NCBI GenBank assembly: GCA_035577985.1
Contig: DATJZY010000104.1
Location: 1-55,368, forward strand
DNA length: 55,368 bases
DNA from: Candidatus Eisenbacteria bacterium
Lineage (GTDB): Bacteria > Desulfobacterota > Binatia > DP-6
Direction of reading: 5' to 3'
The notes beneath the pieces were generated by a model. It saw nothing but the letters and a program-made list of their open reading frames with translations, did no database searches and was not told where the DNA came from. Position 1 is the stretch's first letter; the number at the start of each line of letters is the position of its first letter. Of this stretch, positions 24,099 through 32,366 are shown in pieces. Position numbers and translations under genes: made by a program.

Positions 24099-26663
24099 AT
24101 GATGGGCTTTTTGCGAATGCCGCGACGGTTTCTCCGCGGCGGCATGACGCGAATGCTCTTCACGGTAGCAGCCGTGGCCTGTGGCGTGGCGCTCGTCTGT
24201 GCGATCGACCTCGTGAATCGCGCGGTGTACGCATCCTTCGTCGATATCCTCGATACGATGGCTGGGCGCGCGTCCCTGCACGTCTCGGCGGGGGGAGGAG
24301 CGCTGTTGCCGGAGGACGTCGCAGAGACGATTCGAAAGGTTCCGGGCGTCGAGCTCGCGGTCCCGGTCGTCAGCTCTTGGGCCTTCACGACGGATGGAAC
24401 GGGCGAGCAGCTCACGGTCCACGGCATAGACGTCACGAGTGATGACGCGATCCGCGTCTACGAGCCCGGTGAGTCATCGCCGGACCTCGACGACCCGATC
24501 GTATTTCTGAACAACCGTGACTCGGTCGTCCTGACGGAGGTCTTCGCACGTCGGCACGGGTTCGCCATCGGTGATGCAATCGACCTCGACACACCGACAG
24601 GCCGCCAACGCTTCGTCGTGCGTGGGCTCCTGGCGCCAAAGGGAATCGCACGAATACAAGGTGGCAACCTGCTCGTGATGGACATCGACGCTGCGGAGCT
24701 TGCGTTCACGCGACGCGGCCTCGTGAATCGGATCGACGTCGTGGTTCGTCGCGACGTCGACGTCTCAACCGTTCGCTTCGGGATCCTTTCCGTTCTTCCG
24801 CCAGGTCTTCGGTGCGAAGCACCGGAGCAGCGCCGCCTTGATCTGCACAAGGTGATGCGATCGGTCCAGACGCTGCTGCAAGCCGTAGGCATCTTCGGTC
24901 TCTTCGCGGCCTTCCTGATCGCCTACAGTCGGCTCTCGGCCGTATTCGAGGCCCGAGTAGGGCAACTCGCCATTCTGCGAGCCGTCGGTGTCCGAACGAG
25001 CCGGGTCCGGTGGGAGCTCCTGAAGGAAAGTGCCCTCGTCGCGCTCGCCGGTATCGCGCTTGGGGTACCTTCGGGGATTGCCCTTGGCCACGGTCTTCTA
25101 CCGGTTATCGCCACGACGACGGCGATCGGAGCCAAGCTTGTCACCGCCGACGCCATCATCGCCGTGCGTCCCGAGTCGATTCTGCTTGCCGCGAGTCTCG
25201 GGCTCGCGTCCGTGGTGTTCGCCGCCCTGATCCCGGCACGAAGGGCAGCGACCGTCCCGGTGGTGGAGACGCTTCGCAACCAGAGTGTCGAAGACACCCG
25301 CGCGTCTTCGCAGAGCGTCCTGGGCCCCGTCTTGGCGTGCGTCGCTGGCGTCCTCGTCGCGCTGCACCTGGCATTGGGATCGGCGAGCACGGGCCTCGTC
25401 GCCAGTGCACTCGTCGTGGTTTCGGTTGCAGTGCTGAGTCGCTCGCTACTTACCCTACTCGCGACCCCTCTCGGCGTACTCGGGGTGCGGATCGGGGGCG
25501 CACCAGGGCGGTTCGCCGTCGCGAACCTGTTGCGAGCCCCACGCCACACGGCATTGACCATCGCGACCTTGGGGGTCGGATTCGGCACGGTACTATGGCT
25601 GTGGACGCTTGCGAGGAGCTTCGAACAATCGGTGATCGCGGTCATGCCCGGGGTGCTGCGCGGGGATCTCGTGGTCAGCTCGGCCAACGTGGGCGCCGGA
25701 TACGTCGAAGCTCCCGTCGACGACGTCATTCTGGGCGAACTGGCTGCAGTCCCTGGCGTGGCAGCGATCGTCGGTGAACAAACTGCCGACTGGCACTATG
25801 CCGATGGCCCGATTGCACTCAATGCGTTCGATCCCAGCTATTTCGCGGATTCGGTCTTCGGCGAATGGCGGCTCGTCGGGCGGTCGCTTCCGAACGCGAT
25901 GCACGCAGTCTCGCGAGGCGACGGTGTCCTGGTCTCGGAAAACTTCGTGCGCAATTTGGAGCAGGGCGTCGGCGACTTGCTCACGCTCGAGACCCCGAAC
26001 GGACCCGTGAGTCTGCGCATAGTCGGGATGACACGCGACTTCCTCTCCCCGCGAGGAACGGTCATCCTGAGTCGGGACTTGTATCGCGAAGTCTGGCGCG
26101 ACACTCACGTAACCCACGCCCTGGTACGCGTATCGCCCACCACAACCCCCGAGGCGGTCCGCGACGAAATCCAGCGATCCCTTGGAACGCGATACCACAT
26201 TCGGGTGCTTCGACTCGGCGAGCTCGTAGAGTGGTTTGCGGAGCAGGTCCGTCGCGCCTTCACCGGGCTCGACGTGCTCGCGGGATTCGTGCTCGTCGTC
26301 GTCCTCGTTGGGGTCGGCGACTCGCTTGCGCTCGGGATGCTGGAGCGAACTCGCGAGCTTGGTGTCGCCCGGGCGCTGGGGGTGCGACGTCGCGTACTCG
26401 GGTGGATCATCGTGGGCGAGGCCTTGATTCTCGGCGTCATTGGTGTCGTCGTCGCGATCGTCATCGGACTGAGTCTCGGCGTCTTGTGGGTCGAGTCGAC
26501 GTTCCCCGCTCTGCTCGGCTGGACACTCACGCTGCACACGCCGGTCGCGCAGACGGCCGAACTGGCGATCGTCGCCATCGTCATCTGCTTGGTCGCCGCT
26601 TGTCTGCCTGCCCTGCGGGCTATTCGCCTGGACCCAGCCACGGTGCTTCGAGCGGAGCAATGA
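24099..26663 (+). CDS. ABC transporter permease, double FtsX/MacB type
   Basis: The 854-aa protein begins with a cytoplasmic end and one transmembrane helix (MLFTVAAVACGVALVCAI), followed by a MacB-like periplasmic domain (about 45-250). A three-helix FtsX domain comes next (about 265-390, ILRAVGVRTSRVRWELLKESALVALAG), then two further helices, a second periplasmic domain (about 510-700) and a second FtsX domain (about 715-850, ELGVARALGVRRRVLGWIIVGEALILG). This duplicated layout is typical of LolC-like or lipid/antibiotic exporters of unknown substrate. It starts at the stop of padR (alternative ATG at 24102) and overlaps the ATPase gene as ATGA. No adaptor protein is encoded. Confidence 0.9.
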   Translation: MMGFLRMPRRFLRGGMTRMLFTVAAVACGVALVCAIDLVNRAVYASFVDILDTMAGRASLHVSAGGGALLPEDVAETIRKVPGVELAVPVVSSWAFTTDGTGEQLTVHGIDVTSDDAIRVYEPGESSPDLDDPIVFLNNRDSVVLTEVFARRHGFAIGDAIDLDTPTGRQRFVVRGLLAPKGIARIQGGNLLVMDIDAAELAFTRRGLVNRIDVVVRRDVDVSTVRFGILSVLPPGLRCEAPEQRRLDLHKVMRSVQTLLQAVGIFGLFAAFLIAYSRLSAVFEARVGQLAILRAVGVRTSRVRWELLKESALVALAGIALGVPSGIALGHGLLPVIATTTAIGAKLVTADAIIAVRPESILLAASLGLASVVFAALIPARRAATVPVVETLRNQSVEDTRASSQSVLGPVLACVAGVLVALHLALGSASTGLVASALVVVSVAVLSRSLLTLLATPLGVLGVRIGGAPGRFAVANLLRAPRHTALTIATLGVGFGTVLWLWTLARSFEQSVIAVMPGVLRGDLVVSSANVGAGYVEAPVDDVILGELAAVPGVAAIVGEQTADWHYADGPIALNAFDPSYFADSVFGEWRLVGRSLPNAMHAVSRGDGVLVSENFVRNLEQGVGDLLTLETPNGPVSLRIVGMTRDFLSPRGTVILSRDLYREVWRDTHVTHALVRVSPTTTPEAVRDEIQRSLGTRYHIRVLRLGELVEWFAEQVRRAFTGLDVLAGFVLVVVLVGVGDSLALGMLERTRELGVARALGVRRRVLGWIIVGEALILGVIGVVVAIVIGLSLGVLWVESTFPALLGWTLTLHTPVAQTAELAIVAIVICLVAACLPALRAIRLDPATVLRAEQ

Positions 26664-27391
26664 TGAATTTCGCCGTTGTTCTCGACAGCGTGACGAAGTG
26701 CTACGGCCACGGCGCCAATACTGCGACCGTCATCAACGCAGTCAGTCTCAGCGTCCCCGCGGGCGAGTTCGTATCGATCATGGGGCCGAGCGGTTCTGGG
26801 AAGAGCACTCTCCTCAATCTCATCGCCGGCCTGGATACCCCGACGACGGGGAGCATCGTCGTTGAAGGACAGGACATGACGTCGATTCCTGACGACGAGC
26901 GTAGCGATCTTCGGCTTCGACGCATCGGCTTCGTGTTTCAGAGCTTCAATCTCTTCCCGACGTTCACGATCGAAGAGAACGTCATGTGGCCCCTTGAGTT
27001 CAGCGGTGTCGGAACACGAGACGCGCTCACACGTGCGAGGGCGGTCCTCGATCAAGTCGAGCTGAGTCCTGCGGCATACGGCCGTCGCCCGTCGGAGCTG
27101 TCGGGAGGAGAGCAACAACGGGCGGCGATCGCGCGCGCCCTCGTGGGGGGGCCGACGTTGATCCTTGCCGATGAACCCACGGGAAATCTCGACTCACGCA
27201 CCGGGCAACGCGTCCTCGACTTGCTGCGGCGGTTGAATCGCGAAGTGCCGCTCACGGTGATCCTGGTCACTCACAGCGCGCTGGCCGCCACCTACGGCGA
27301 CCGAACCGTCGAGCTTCGCGATGGTCGGATCATTCGCGATGTGCGCCCGCCAGCCGACGCGAGCGGGCGTGTACTTCCGCTTCGCGAGTGA
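26660..27391 (+). CDS. ABC transporter ATPase, LolD/MacB type
   Basis: This 243-aa nucleotide-binding protein partners the permease, whose stop its ATG overlaps. Walker [10 protein letters not shown] is at 42-50, the Q-loop at about 94 ([10 protein letters not shown]), the signature LSGGEQQR near 147-154, Walker [13 protein letters not shown] near 167-178, and the H-loop His in VTHSALAA. The FQSFNLFP and DEPTGNLD blocks mark the LolD/MacB/FtsE subfamily, which drives mechanotransmission rather than channel transport (known for MacB). A second ATG at 26663 is in frame. The gene ends the padR operon. Confidence 0.93.
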   Translation: MMNFAVVLDSVTKCYGHGANTATVINAVSLSVPAGEFVSIMGPSGSGKSTLLNLIAGLDTPTTGSIVVEGQDMTSIPDDERSDLRLRRIGFVFQSFNLFPTFTIEENVMWPLEFSGVGTRDALTRARAVLDQVELSPAAYGRRPSELSGGEQQRAAIARALVGGPTLILADEPTGNLDSRTGQRVLDLLRRLNREVPLTVILVTHSALAATYGDRTVELRDGRIIRDVRPPADASGRVLPLRE

Positions 27392-27434
27392 ACGCCCGGC
27401 GTTCGTGAACCGGCGGGTCCAGACCGAGGACCCC

Positions 27435-27467
27435 TTATGATACCAATCACCACTCTGGTATCATAAT
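27435..27467 (+). promoter_or_regulatory. Perfect 11-bp inverted repeat and -10 element before fic
   Basis: TTATGATACCA (27435-27445) and its exact complement TGGTATCATAA (27456-27466) flank a 10-bp spacer. A -10 element CATAAT (27462-27467) is embedded in the right arm and ends 9 nt before GTG 27477. No clear -35 is seen. A protein bound to the dyad would cover the promoter. No T-run follows, so a terminator for the ABC operon is less likely. Confidence 0.6.
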
Positions 27468-27476
27468 CGCGCCCTT

Positions 27477-28646
27477 GTGGAACTACGGGGCCTACCAATA
27501 ATGCAACCGACTGATTTCTCTGCGGAATGTAGGGGCTCCTTGGTCAAGGCGCAGCACACCGGCTGTGCATTCGTGCCCCCACCTCTGCCGCGTATAGTCG
27601 CTATGTCACCGAATTTAATTTGGAAACTGTCCAGCGCGGACCGTACCGTCGGGAGGCTCGGCGGCGTGGGGGTCTCCCAGTTGAGTCCCACTCTTTTGCT
27701 GCGGCCGCTGGCACGCCGCGAGGCGGTTCTCTCCAGTCGGATCGAAGGTACGGCGACGACCCTCGAACAACTGACCCTCTTCGAAGCCCGAGCCGGCGGG
27801 CCGGCGCCTCCGGATGCGGTCGAAGTGTTCAACTATCACCAGGCGCTGCAACACGGGCTGGATCCCCATCGGGCAGTTCCGATGAGCCTACGGCTCATAC
27901 GAGAGCTCCATCGCATCCTGATGCACGACGTGCCCCGATCGGATCCGACGCCGGGCGAGTTTCGTAGGGAGCAGAACTTCATCGGCGTGCCGGGACGGCC
28001 ACTCGAGGCGCGCTTCGTTCCGCCACCGGTTCCTCAGATGCACGCGTGTCTCGATGACTTCGAGAAGTTCCTGCACGCGAGCAACACGATCCCTCCACTC
28101 ATCCGGCTCGCGATGATCCACTACCAGTTCGAAGCCATTCATCCGTTCTTCGACGGCAATGGTCGCGTCGGGCGCCTCCTACTCAGCTTGCTCTTGTGCG
28201 AATATCAGATCCTTCCCACGCCGCTTCTGCACTTGAGCGCGTTCTTCGAGGCCAATCGTGAAAGGTACTACGACGCCCTTCGCCGCGTCAGCACTCACAA
28301 CGATTGGGAGGGATGGTTCGACTACTTTCTGGACGCCGTCGTTGCCGAGTCGCAGGCTACCATGGACCGCATTCACAGGATCAATGCGCTGCGCGACACG
28401 TACCACGACCAACTGCGATCGGCGAAACAAACTGCCTTGACGGCGCGTGCGGTGGATGAGTTCTTCGTCCTGCCGATCACGACGGCGACTGCCATCGCGA
28501 AGAGCCTGGGCATCACCTATCGAGGCGCACAAAAGATCCTGGGCCGCCTTCAGCGGCTCGGCATGGTGCGCCTCATGTCCAAGGAGCGTCGCCGAGGGCG
28601 CCTCTATTGGGCGCCCGACGTATTGAAAGCCTTCGAAAAGGGATAG
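27477..28646 (+). CDS. Fic-family protein adenylyltransferase, class II with C-terminal winged helix
   Basis: The 389-aa protein has the catalytic Fic motif HPFFDGNGRVGR near 222-233 (H-x-F-x-D-G-N-G-R-x-x-R intact), so it should transfer AMP from ATP to target hydroxyls. An N-terminal inhibitory helix with S-x-x-x-E-G (SSRIEG, 86-91) marks class II, where Glu blocks ATP binding. Around it, FVPPPLP and LSSRIEGTATTLEQL are standard for stand-alone Fic proteins. The C-terminal 60 residues form a winged helix (TTATAIAKSLGITYRGAQKILGRLQRLGMV) that may bind DNA or the operator upstream. GTG 27477 fits the short-leader promoter; ATG 27501 is the alternative. No small antitoxin gene is present. Confidence 0.9.
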   Translation: MELRGLPIMQPTDFSAECRGSLVKAQHTGCAFVPPPLPRIVAMSPNLIWKLSSADRTVGRLGGVGVSQLSPTLLLRPLARREAVLSSRIEGTATTLEQLTLFEARAGGPAPPDAVEVFNYHQALQHGLDPHRAVPMSLRLIRELHRILMHDVPRSDPTPGEFRREQNFIGVPGRPLEARFVPPPVPQMHACLDDFEKFLHASNTIPPLIRLAMIHYQFEAIHPFFDGNGRVGRLLLSLLLCEYQILPTPLLHLSAFFEANRERYYDALRRVSTHNDWEGWFDYFLDAVVAESQATMDRIHRINALRDTYHDQLRSAKQTALTARAVDEFFVLPITTATAIAKSLGITYRGAQKILGRLQRLGMVRLMSKERRRGRLYWAPDVLKAFEKG

Positions 28647-28659
28647 AGGAGTGTCGAAG

Positions 28660-29733
28660 TCAGGTGTCGGTCCGAGCCAGCCAACCCTGCGCACGCAACA
28701 GGGCGAGTTCGCAACTTAGACCAGGCCCGAACGCCATCATTACGCCCAGTTGGCCCTCCGCAATGGGTCGGCGTCGAAGCGCCTCGAGGATGAAGAAGAC
28801 CGTTGCGGAGGACACGTTGCCGAAGGCACGCCACACCTCCCACGACGCCGCGACTTCGTGTGCGGCGAGGTGAAGTCGCTCACTGACAGTTTCGAGGACG
28901 CGAGGACCGCCGGGGTGTATGATCCAAAAGCTCACGTCATCTCGTCGAACGTTGTCCGCCAGGAGGAAGTCTTCGAGCGTCCCAGGAAGGCGGTCACCGA
29001 CGATTTCGGGGAGATCGGGGGAGAGACACAGGCGAAGTCCGGTATCCGAAAGCCGCATTCCCAGCGCGTCGGTGGTGTTCGGCCACAGGACGGTTCGCGC
29101 TGCGAGAATCTCCGGCCCGTTGCGTGTAGCGGCGAGTCCGACGACGGCAGCCGCGGCCGCGTCCGCGAAGAGTATGTTGCCGATGACATCAGCCGGCGCG
29201 ACGTCGCGGGTTTGCATGCACGACGAGCAGAGCTCGACGCTGATCACCAACGCATGACCAGCGCGTCGAGTGAGCAGCTCGGTTGCCAGCCCTATGGCTC
29301 CGACGCCGGCTGAACAACCGAGCTCGGTGATCGGCACACGTCGCGCGTGTGGCGGGATGCCGAGACGCGGGATTATGTAGGCGTCCACTGACGGCAGCAT
29401 GTAGCCCGTACACGAGACCGTGATCACAGTGGCGACGTCGACCGCATCGATCCCCGCGGCCTCGAGAGCGCGGCGCCCGAGCTGTTCGGCGACCTCGCAC
29501 ACCCGGCGTTCATAGACACGGGATCGCGCCCCGGGCCCCATTTTCTCGAGCTCGTCGAGGGGTGTCTCGACGAGGCGTCGTTCGATGCGCGACCGCTCGA
29601 CAGTCTGTCGAAAGCGTGCAGCGCCTTCGGCGCCGCCGGCGAGCCGCGGGAGTATCGCGAGCGTGTCCTGCTGCGAGATGCTCCACGGTGGCGCGTGTGT
29701 GACGAGGCTCAGCAGCTGCGGCGGCGCCGTCAC
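28660..29733 (-). CDS. Type III polyketide synthase (chalcone/stilbene synthase family)
   Basis: The 357-aa enzyme has the type III PKS triad: Cys140 in ITELGCSAGVGAIG, His273 in WIIHPGGPRVLE and Asn306 in AFGNVSSATV. These condense malonyl-CoA units on an acyl-CoA starter without an ACP. MQTRDVAPADVIGNILFADAA is the usual thiolase-fold block, and the C-terminal GFGPG-type loop appears as AFGPGLSCE. The start is GTG 29733, overlapping the P450 stop as GTGA, so it is translationally coupled to the P450. GC looks lower than in the P450. The likely product (alkylresorcinol, pyrone or a naphthol) cannot be deduced. Confidence 0.94.
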   Translation of the reverse strand: MTAPPQLLSLVTHAPPWSISQQDTLAILPRLAGGAEGAARFRQTVERSRIERRLVETPLDELEKMGPGARSRVYERRVCEVAEQLGRRALEAAGIDAVDVATVITVSCTGYMLPSVDAYIIPRLGIPPHARRVPITELGCSAGVGAIGLATELLTRRAGHALVISVELCSSCMQTRDVAPADVIGNILFADAAAAAVVGLAATRNGPEILAARTVLWPNTTDALGMRLSDTGLRLCLSPDLPEIVGDRLPGTLEDFLLADNVRRDDVSFWIIHPGGPRVLETVSERLHLAAHEVAASWEVWRAFGNVSSATVFFILEALRRRPIAEGQLGVMMAFGPGLSCELALLRAQGWLARTDT

Positions 29734-30977
29734 CGCGGCTTCCACTCCACCCGCATCCGCTTGATGCCGTGGATGAAGCCCGAGAACAGCATGTCCGGCT
29801 CGCCCACCACGTGGATGTCGGGCAGCGTCCGGAACAGCTCCTGGAACATCACCCGGATCTCCTGGCGCGCGAGGTTCGCGCCCAGACAGTAGTGCGCGCC
29901 GCCGCCGCCGAAGCCCACGTGCTCGTTCGGCGTGCGCGTCACGTCGAAGCGGTACGGGTCGGTGAACGCGGCTTCGTCGCGGTTGGCCGAGGTGTACCAC
30001 AGGACCACCTTCTCGCCCTCGCGGATCTTCTGGCCGGACAGCTCGACGTCGCGCGTGGTGGTGCGGCGGAAGTGGATCACGGGCGTCGCCCAGCGGACGA
30101 TCTCCTCCACCGCCGTCGGGGCCACGCCGTCGAAGTCGGCCATCCACTTGCGGCGCTCGTCGGGGAAGTCCGTGAGGGCCTTCATGCCGTGGCTGATGGC
30201 GTTGCGCGTGGTCTCGTTGCCAGCCACCACCAGCAGGATGAAGAACGACGCGAACTCGGCCGTCGTCAGCCGGTCGCCGTCGACGTCGGCGGTCATGAGC
30301 ACGCTCGTGATGTCCTCGCGCGCCTTGGCCGCCCGTTCCTCGCCCAGGGCCTGCGCGTACTGCGACAGCTCGATGGCCGCCGCCATGAGCACGTCCATGG
30401 TGACGCCGAACTCCGGATCGCCGATGCCGAGGATGGTGTTCGACAGCTCGAACATCCGCCGGTTGTCGGCCTCGGGAATGCCCATCATGTCGCAGATGAT
30501 CTTGAGCGGCAGCGGTGCCGCGATCTCCTCGACGAAGTTGCACGAGCCCTTGGGCGCCACGGCGTCGACGATCCGTCGCGTCGTCGCGCGCACGCTCTCT
30601 TCGAGCGAGGCCACCATGCGCGGCGTGAAGCCGCGGTTCACCAGCTTGCGCAGCTTCGTGTGGCGCGGGGCGTCCATGTTGATCATGGAGCCGAAGAACT
30701 CGAGCAGCTCGATCGGCAGGTCGCCGATGTTGGAGCCCTTGCCCGAGATGAACGTCTCCGAGTCGCGTGAGGCGCGCACCACGTCGGCGTAGCGCGTGAG
30801 CGACCAGAAGCCGGGTCCGGCCGGAAAGCCGATGAACTCGGGCTCGGCGTGGAACGACACGGGACGCTCGGCGCGCAGCTTCGCGAAGATGCCGGCGCGA
30901 TCCTTGCGCGCCCAGACCTCGGGCGAGCCGAGCTTGATTTCGTCCAGCGGAAGATCGGTGGTGGGGATGGGTGTCAC
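29730..30977 (-). CDS. Cytochrome P450
   Basis: The 415-aa soluble bacterial P450 contains the I-helix AGNETTRNA (252-260; the acidic residue and Thr that activate oxygen), the K-helix EEIVR near 291-295 and the haem-ligand loop FGGGGAHYCLG with Cys364. The block FISGKGSNIGDL near 76-87 and the overall layout resemble the CYP125/CYP124/CYP142 group of steroid and fatty-acid hydroxylases, a resemblance only. It starts at GTG 30977 and overlaps the PKS gene as GTGA, so either it oxidises the polyketide or the pair shares only regulation. No ferredoxin or reductase is encoded nearby. Confidence 0.94.
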   Translation of the reverse strand: MTPIPTTDLPLDEIKLGSPEVWARKDRAGIFAKLRAERPVSFHAEPEFIGFPAGPGFWSLTRYADVVRASRDSETFISGKGSNIGDLPIELLEFFGSMINMDAPRHTKLRKLVNRGFTPRMVASLEESVRATTRRIVDAVAPKGSCNFVEEIAAPLPLKIICDMMGIPEADNRRMFELSNTILGIGDPEFGVTMDVLMAAAIELSQYAQALGEERAAKAREDITSVLMTADVDGDRLTTAEFASFFILLVVAGNETTRNAISHGMKALTDFPDERRKWMADFDGVAPTAVEEIVRWATPVIHFRRTTTRDVELSGQKIREGEKVVLWYTSANRDEAAFTDPYRFDVTRTPNEHVGFGGGGAHYCLGANLARQEIRVMFQELFRTLPDIHVVGEPDMLFSGFIHGIKRMRVEWKPR

Positions 30978-30982
30978 GCGCC

Positions 30983-31012
30983 CATGAACCCCACCGGACG
31001 GCGCCCCGTCAA
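30983..31012 (-). promoter_or_regulatory. Possible promoter of the P450-PKS operon
   Basis: On the minus strand, TTGACG (31012-31007), 18 nt and TTCATG (30988-30983) lie 5 nt before GTG 30977. The -10 match is weak, but the arrangement repeats that of other genes in the window. Confidence 0.3.
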
Positions 31013-31030
31013 GCTGCGGGGGGACGGCGT

Positions 31031-32071
31031 CTACCCTTTCGGCGCCGTGGCTTCGATCGGATACCCCGCCTCGCGCCACGCCTTCATCCCGCCGTCGAGC
31101 GCCACCGCGCGCACGTAGCCCATCGTCCGCAGCGTGTCCGCGGCGAGCGTCGAGATCTTTCCGAACTCGCAGCACGTGACGACGCGCACCGTCGGGTCGG
31201 GAAGCACCTGGTCGATGCGCAGCTCGAGCTGGCCGCGCGGCACGTGGCGCGCGCCGGGAATGTGTCCGGCGTCGAAGGCGTCCCGCTCGCGGATGTCGAG
31301 CACGACGATCCCGCCGCCGCCCTCCACGCGATCACGCAGCGCCTCCATCGACATGAACGCGATGCGCTGCGCGGCCTCGTCGAGGAGCTGGGCCACCGTC
31401 TTGCCGCCGGTCCGGTTGGTCCGCAGCGCCTCGGTCAGGTGATCCGGCATGCCGAGGTTGAGGGCGCGCATCTGCTCGACGAAGGCGGCGCGATCGCGCT
31501 TCTGGAGGCGCGGGTTCTCGGCTTTCTCCTGGCCGATCGTCGTCGGCGGCGTGTTCTTGTAGTTGTGCCCCGGGTACACGGCGAGGGAATCGCCCTGCCG
31601 CAGCAGCTTTCCGAACAGGCTCTCGTGAAGCACTTCGGGATCGCCGGTCGGTAGATCGGTGCGCCCGGTGGCGCCGCGCAGCAACGTGTCGCCGGTCAGC
31701 ACGCGATCCGAGAGGACGAGCGAGATCGAGTCGTCGGTGTGGCCCGGCGTGGCGATGGCTCGCATGCGCAGCTTGCCCGCGATCAGCGTCTCGCCGTCGT
31801 CGATCCTCACGTCGACGTCCGGCGCGATGCTCGCGCGGTGCATGACCCGCGGGATGCCCAGCCGTCGCGCCAGCTCGAGCGACGCCGAGAAGTGATCGGC
31901 GTGCGTGTGCGTGTCGATCACGTAGTGGATGCGGACGCCGGCCTTGCCGACGAGGGCAAGCGTGCGGTCGATCTGCGAGAGCTCCGGATCGACCACCACC
32001 CCGGCGCACGTGTCGCCGCACGCGATCACGTACGAGCAGCAGCCACCGGAGCGGATCTCCTCGAAGATCAT
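31031..32071 (-). CDS. Metallo-beta-lactamase-fold/rhodanese fusion (persulfide dioxygenase-like)
   Basis: This 346-aa protein joins an ETHE1-like metallo-beta-lactamase domain (1 to about 240) to a rhodanese domain (about 250-346). The first has HTHADH at 55-60, PGHTDDS, TGDTLL and YPGHNYKN as metal ligands. The second has DIRERDAFDAGHIPGARHVP and an active loop T-C-C-E-F-G-K with Cys300/301. Such fusions oxidise glutathione persulfide and transfer sulfane sulfur, coupling sulfide detoxification steps. ATG 32071 begins the domain cleanly; TATAGC lies 6 nt upstream as a possible -10. It precedes the P450-PKS operon on the same strand with a 53-nt gap, so co-transcription is possible. Confidence 0.9.
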   Translation of the reverse strand: MIFEEIRSGGCCSYVIACGDTCAGVVVDPELSQIDRTLALVGKAGVRIHYVIDTHTHADHFSASLELARRLGIPRVMHRASIAPDVDVRIDDGETLIAGKLRMRAIATPGHTDDSISLVLSDRVLTGDTLLRGATGRTDLPTGDPEVLHESLFGKLLRQGDSLAVYPGHNYKNTPPTTIGQEKAENPRLQKRDRAAFVEQMRALNLGMPDHLTEALRTNRTGGKTVAQLLDEAAQRIAFMSMEALRDRVEGGGGIVVLDIRERDAFDAGHIPGARHVPRGQLELRIDQVLPDPTVRVVTCCEFGKISTLAADTLRTMGYVRAVALDGGMKAWREAGYPIEATAPKG

Positions 32072-32162
32072 GCGAGGGCTATAGCTTGGTTTTCGTTCCC
32101 GACTCCAGGGGTGCGATCCGCACGGGTTGCTGGGAACGTGGCCTTTGAGGCACAAGTCGAAC

Positions 32163-32366
32163 GTGCTGCCCGACGAGGAGCTGCGCCCCGAGCAGATGGC
32201 CGTGCTGCGTCGGATGACGCCGCAGGAGCGATGGGCCGTGGCGCGCGAGCTCTATTGGTCCGCCCGCCGACTCAAGGCGGCGTTTCTGCGCGATCTGCAC
32301 CCTGACTGGTCGGCGGAGCAGATCGAGGATGAAGTGAAGCGCTGCTTCCTCCATGCCCGATCCTGA
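32163..32366 (+). CDS. Small helical protein paired with a nucleotidyltransferase
   Basis: A 67-aa product is obtained from GTG 32163; a TTG at 32127 or ATG at 32196 are alternative starts. The conserved-looking part is RMTPQERWAVARELYWSARRLKAAFLRD, then HPDWSAEQIEDEVKRCFLHA, two amphipathic helices. Similar short proteins (M-T-P-x-x-R, L-Y-W-x-A-R-x-L-K, H-P-D-W-S-x-x-Q) are commonly found immediately before nucleotidyltransferase-fold genes. Its end overlaps the nucleotidyltransferase start by 14 nt, so the two are co-translated. An antitoxin or specificity-subunit role is inferred from context only. Confidence 0.65.
   Translation: MLPDEELRPEQMAVLRRMTPQERWAVARELYWSARRLKAAFLRDLHPDWSAEQIEDEVKRCFLHARS

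Noticed and set aside
24099..27391. Complete MacAB-type tripartite pump
   Set aside because: No adaptor or outer-membrane channel gene is adjacent, and the permease has two FtsX domains, unlike single-domain MacB.
32127..32162. TTG 32127 as start of the small nucleotidyltransferase partner
   Set aside because: Residues before LPDEELRPEQ look unlike the family and there is no ribosome-binding site; GTG 32163 fits the usual length better, though this is not certain.
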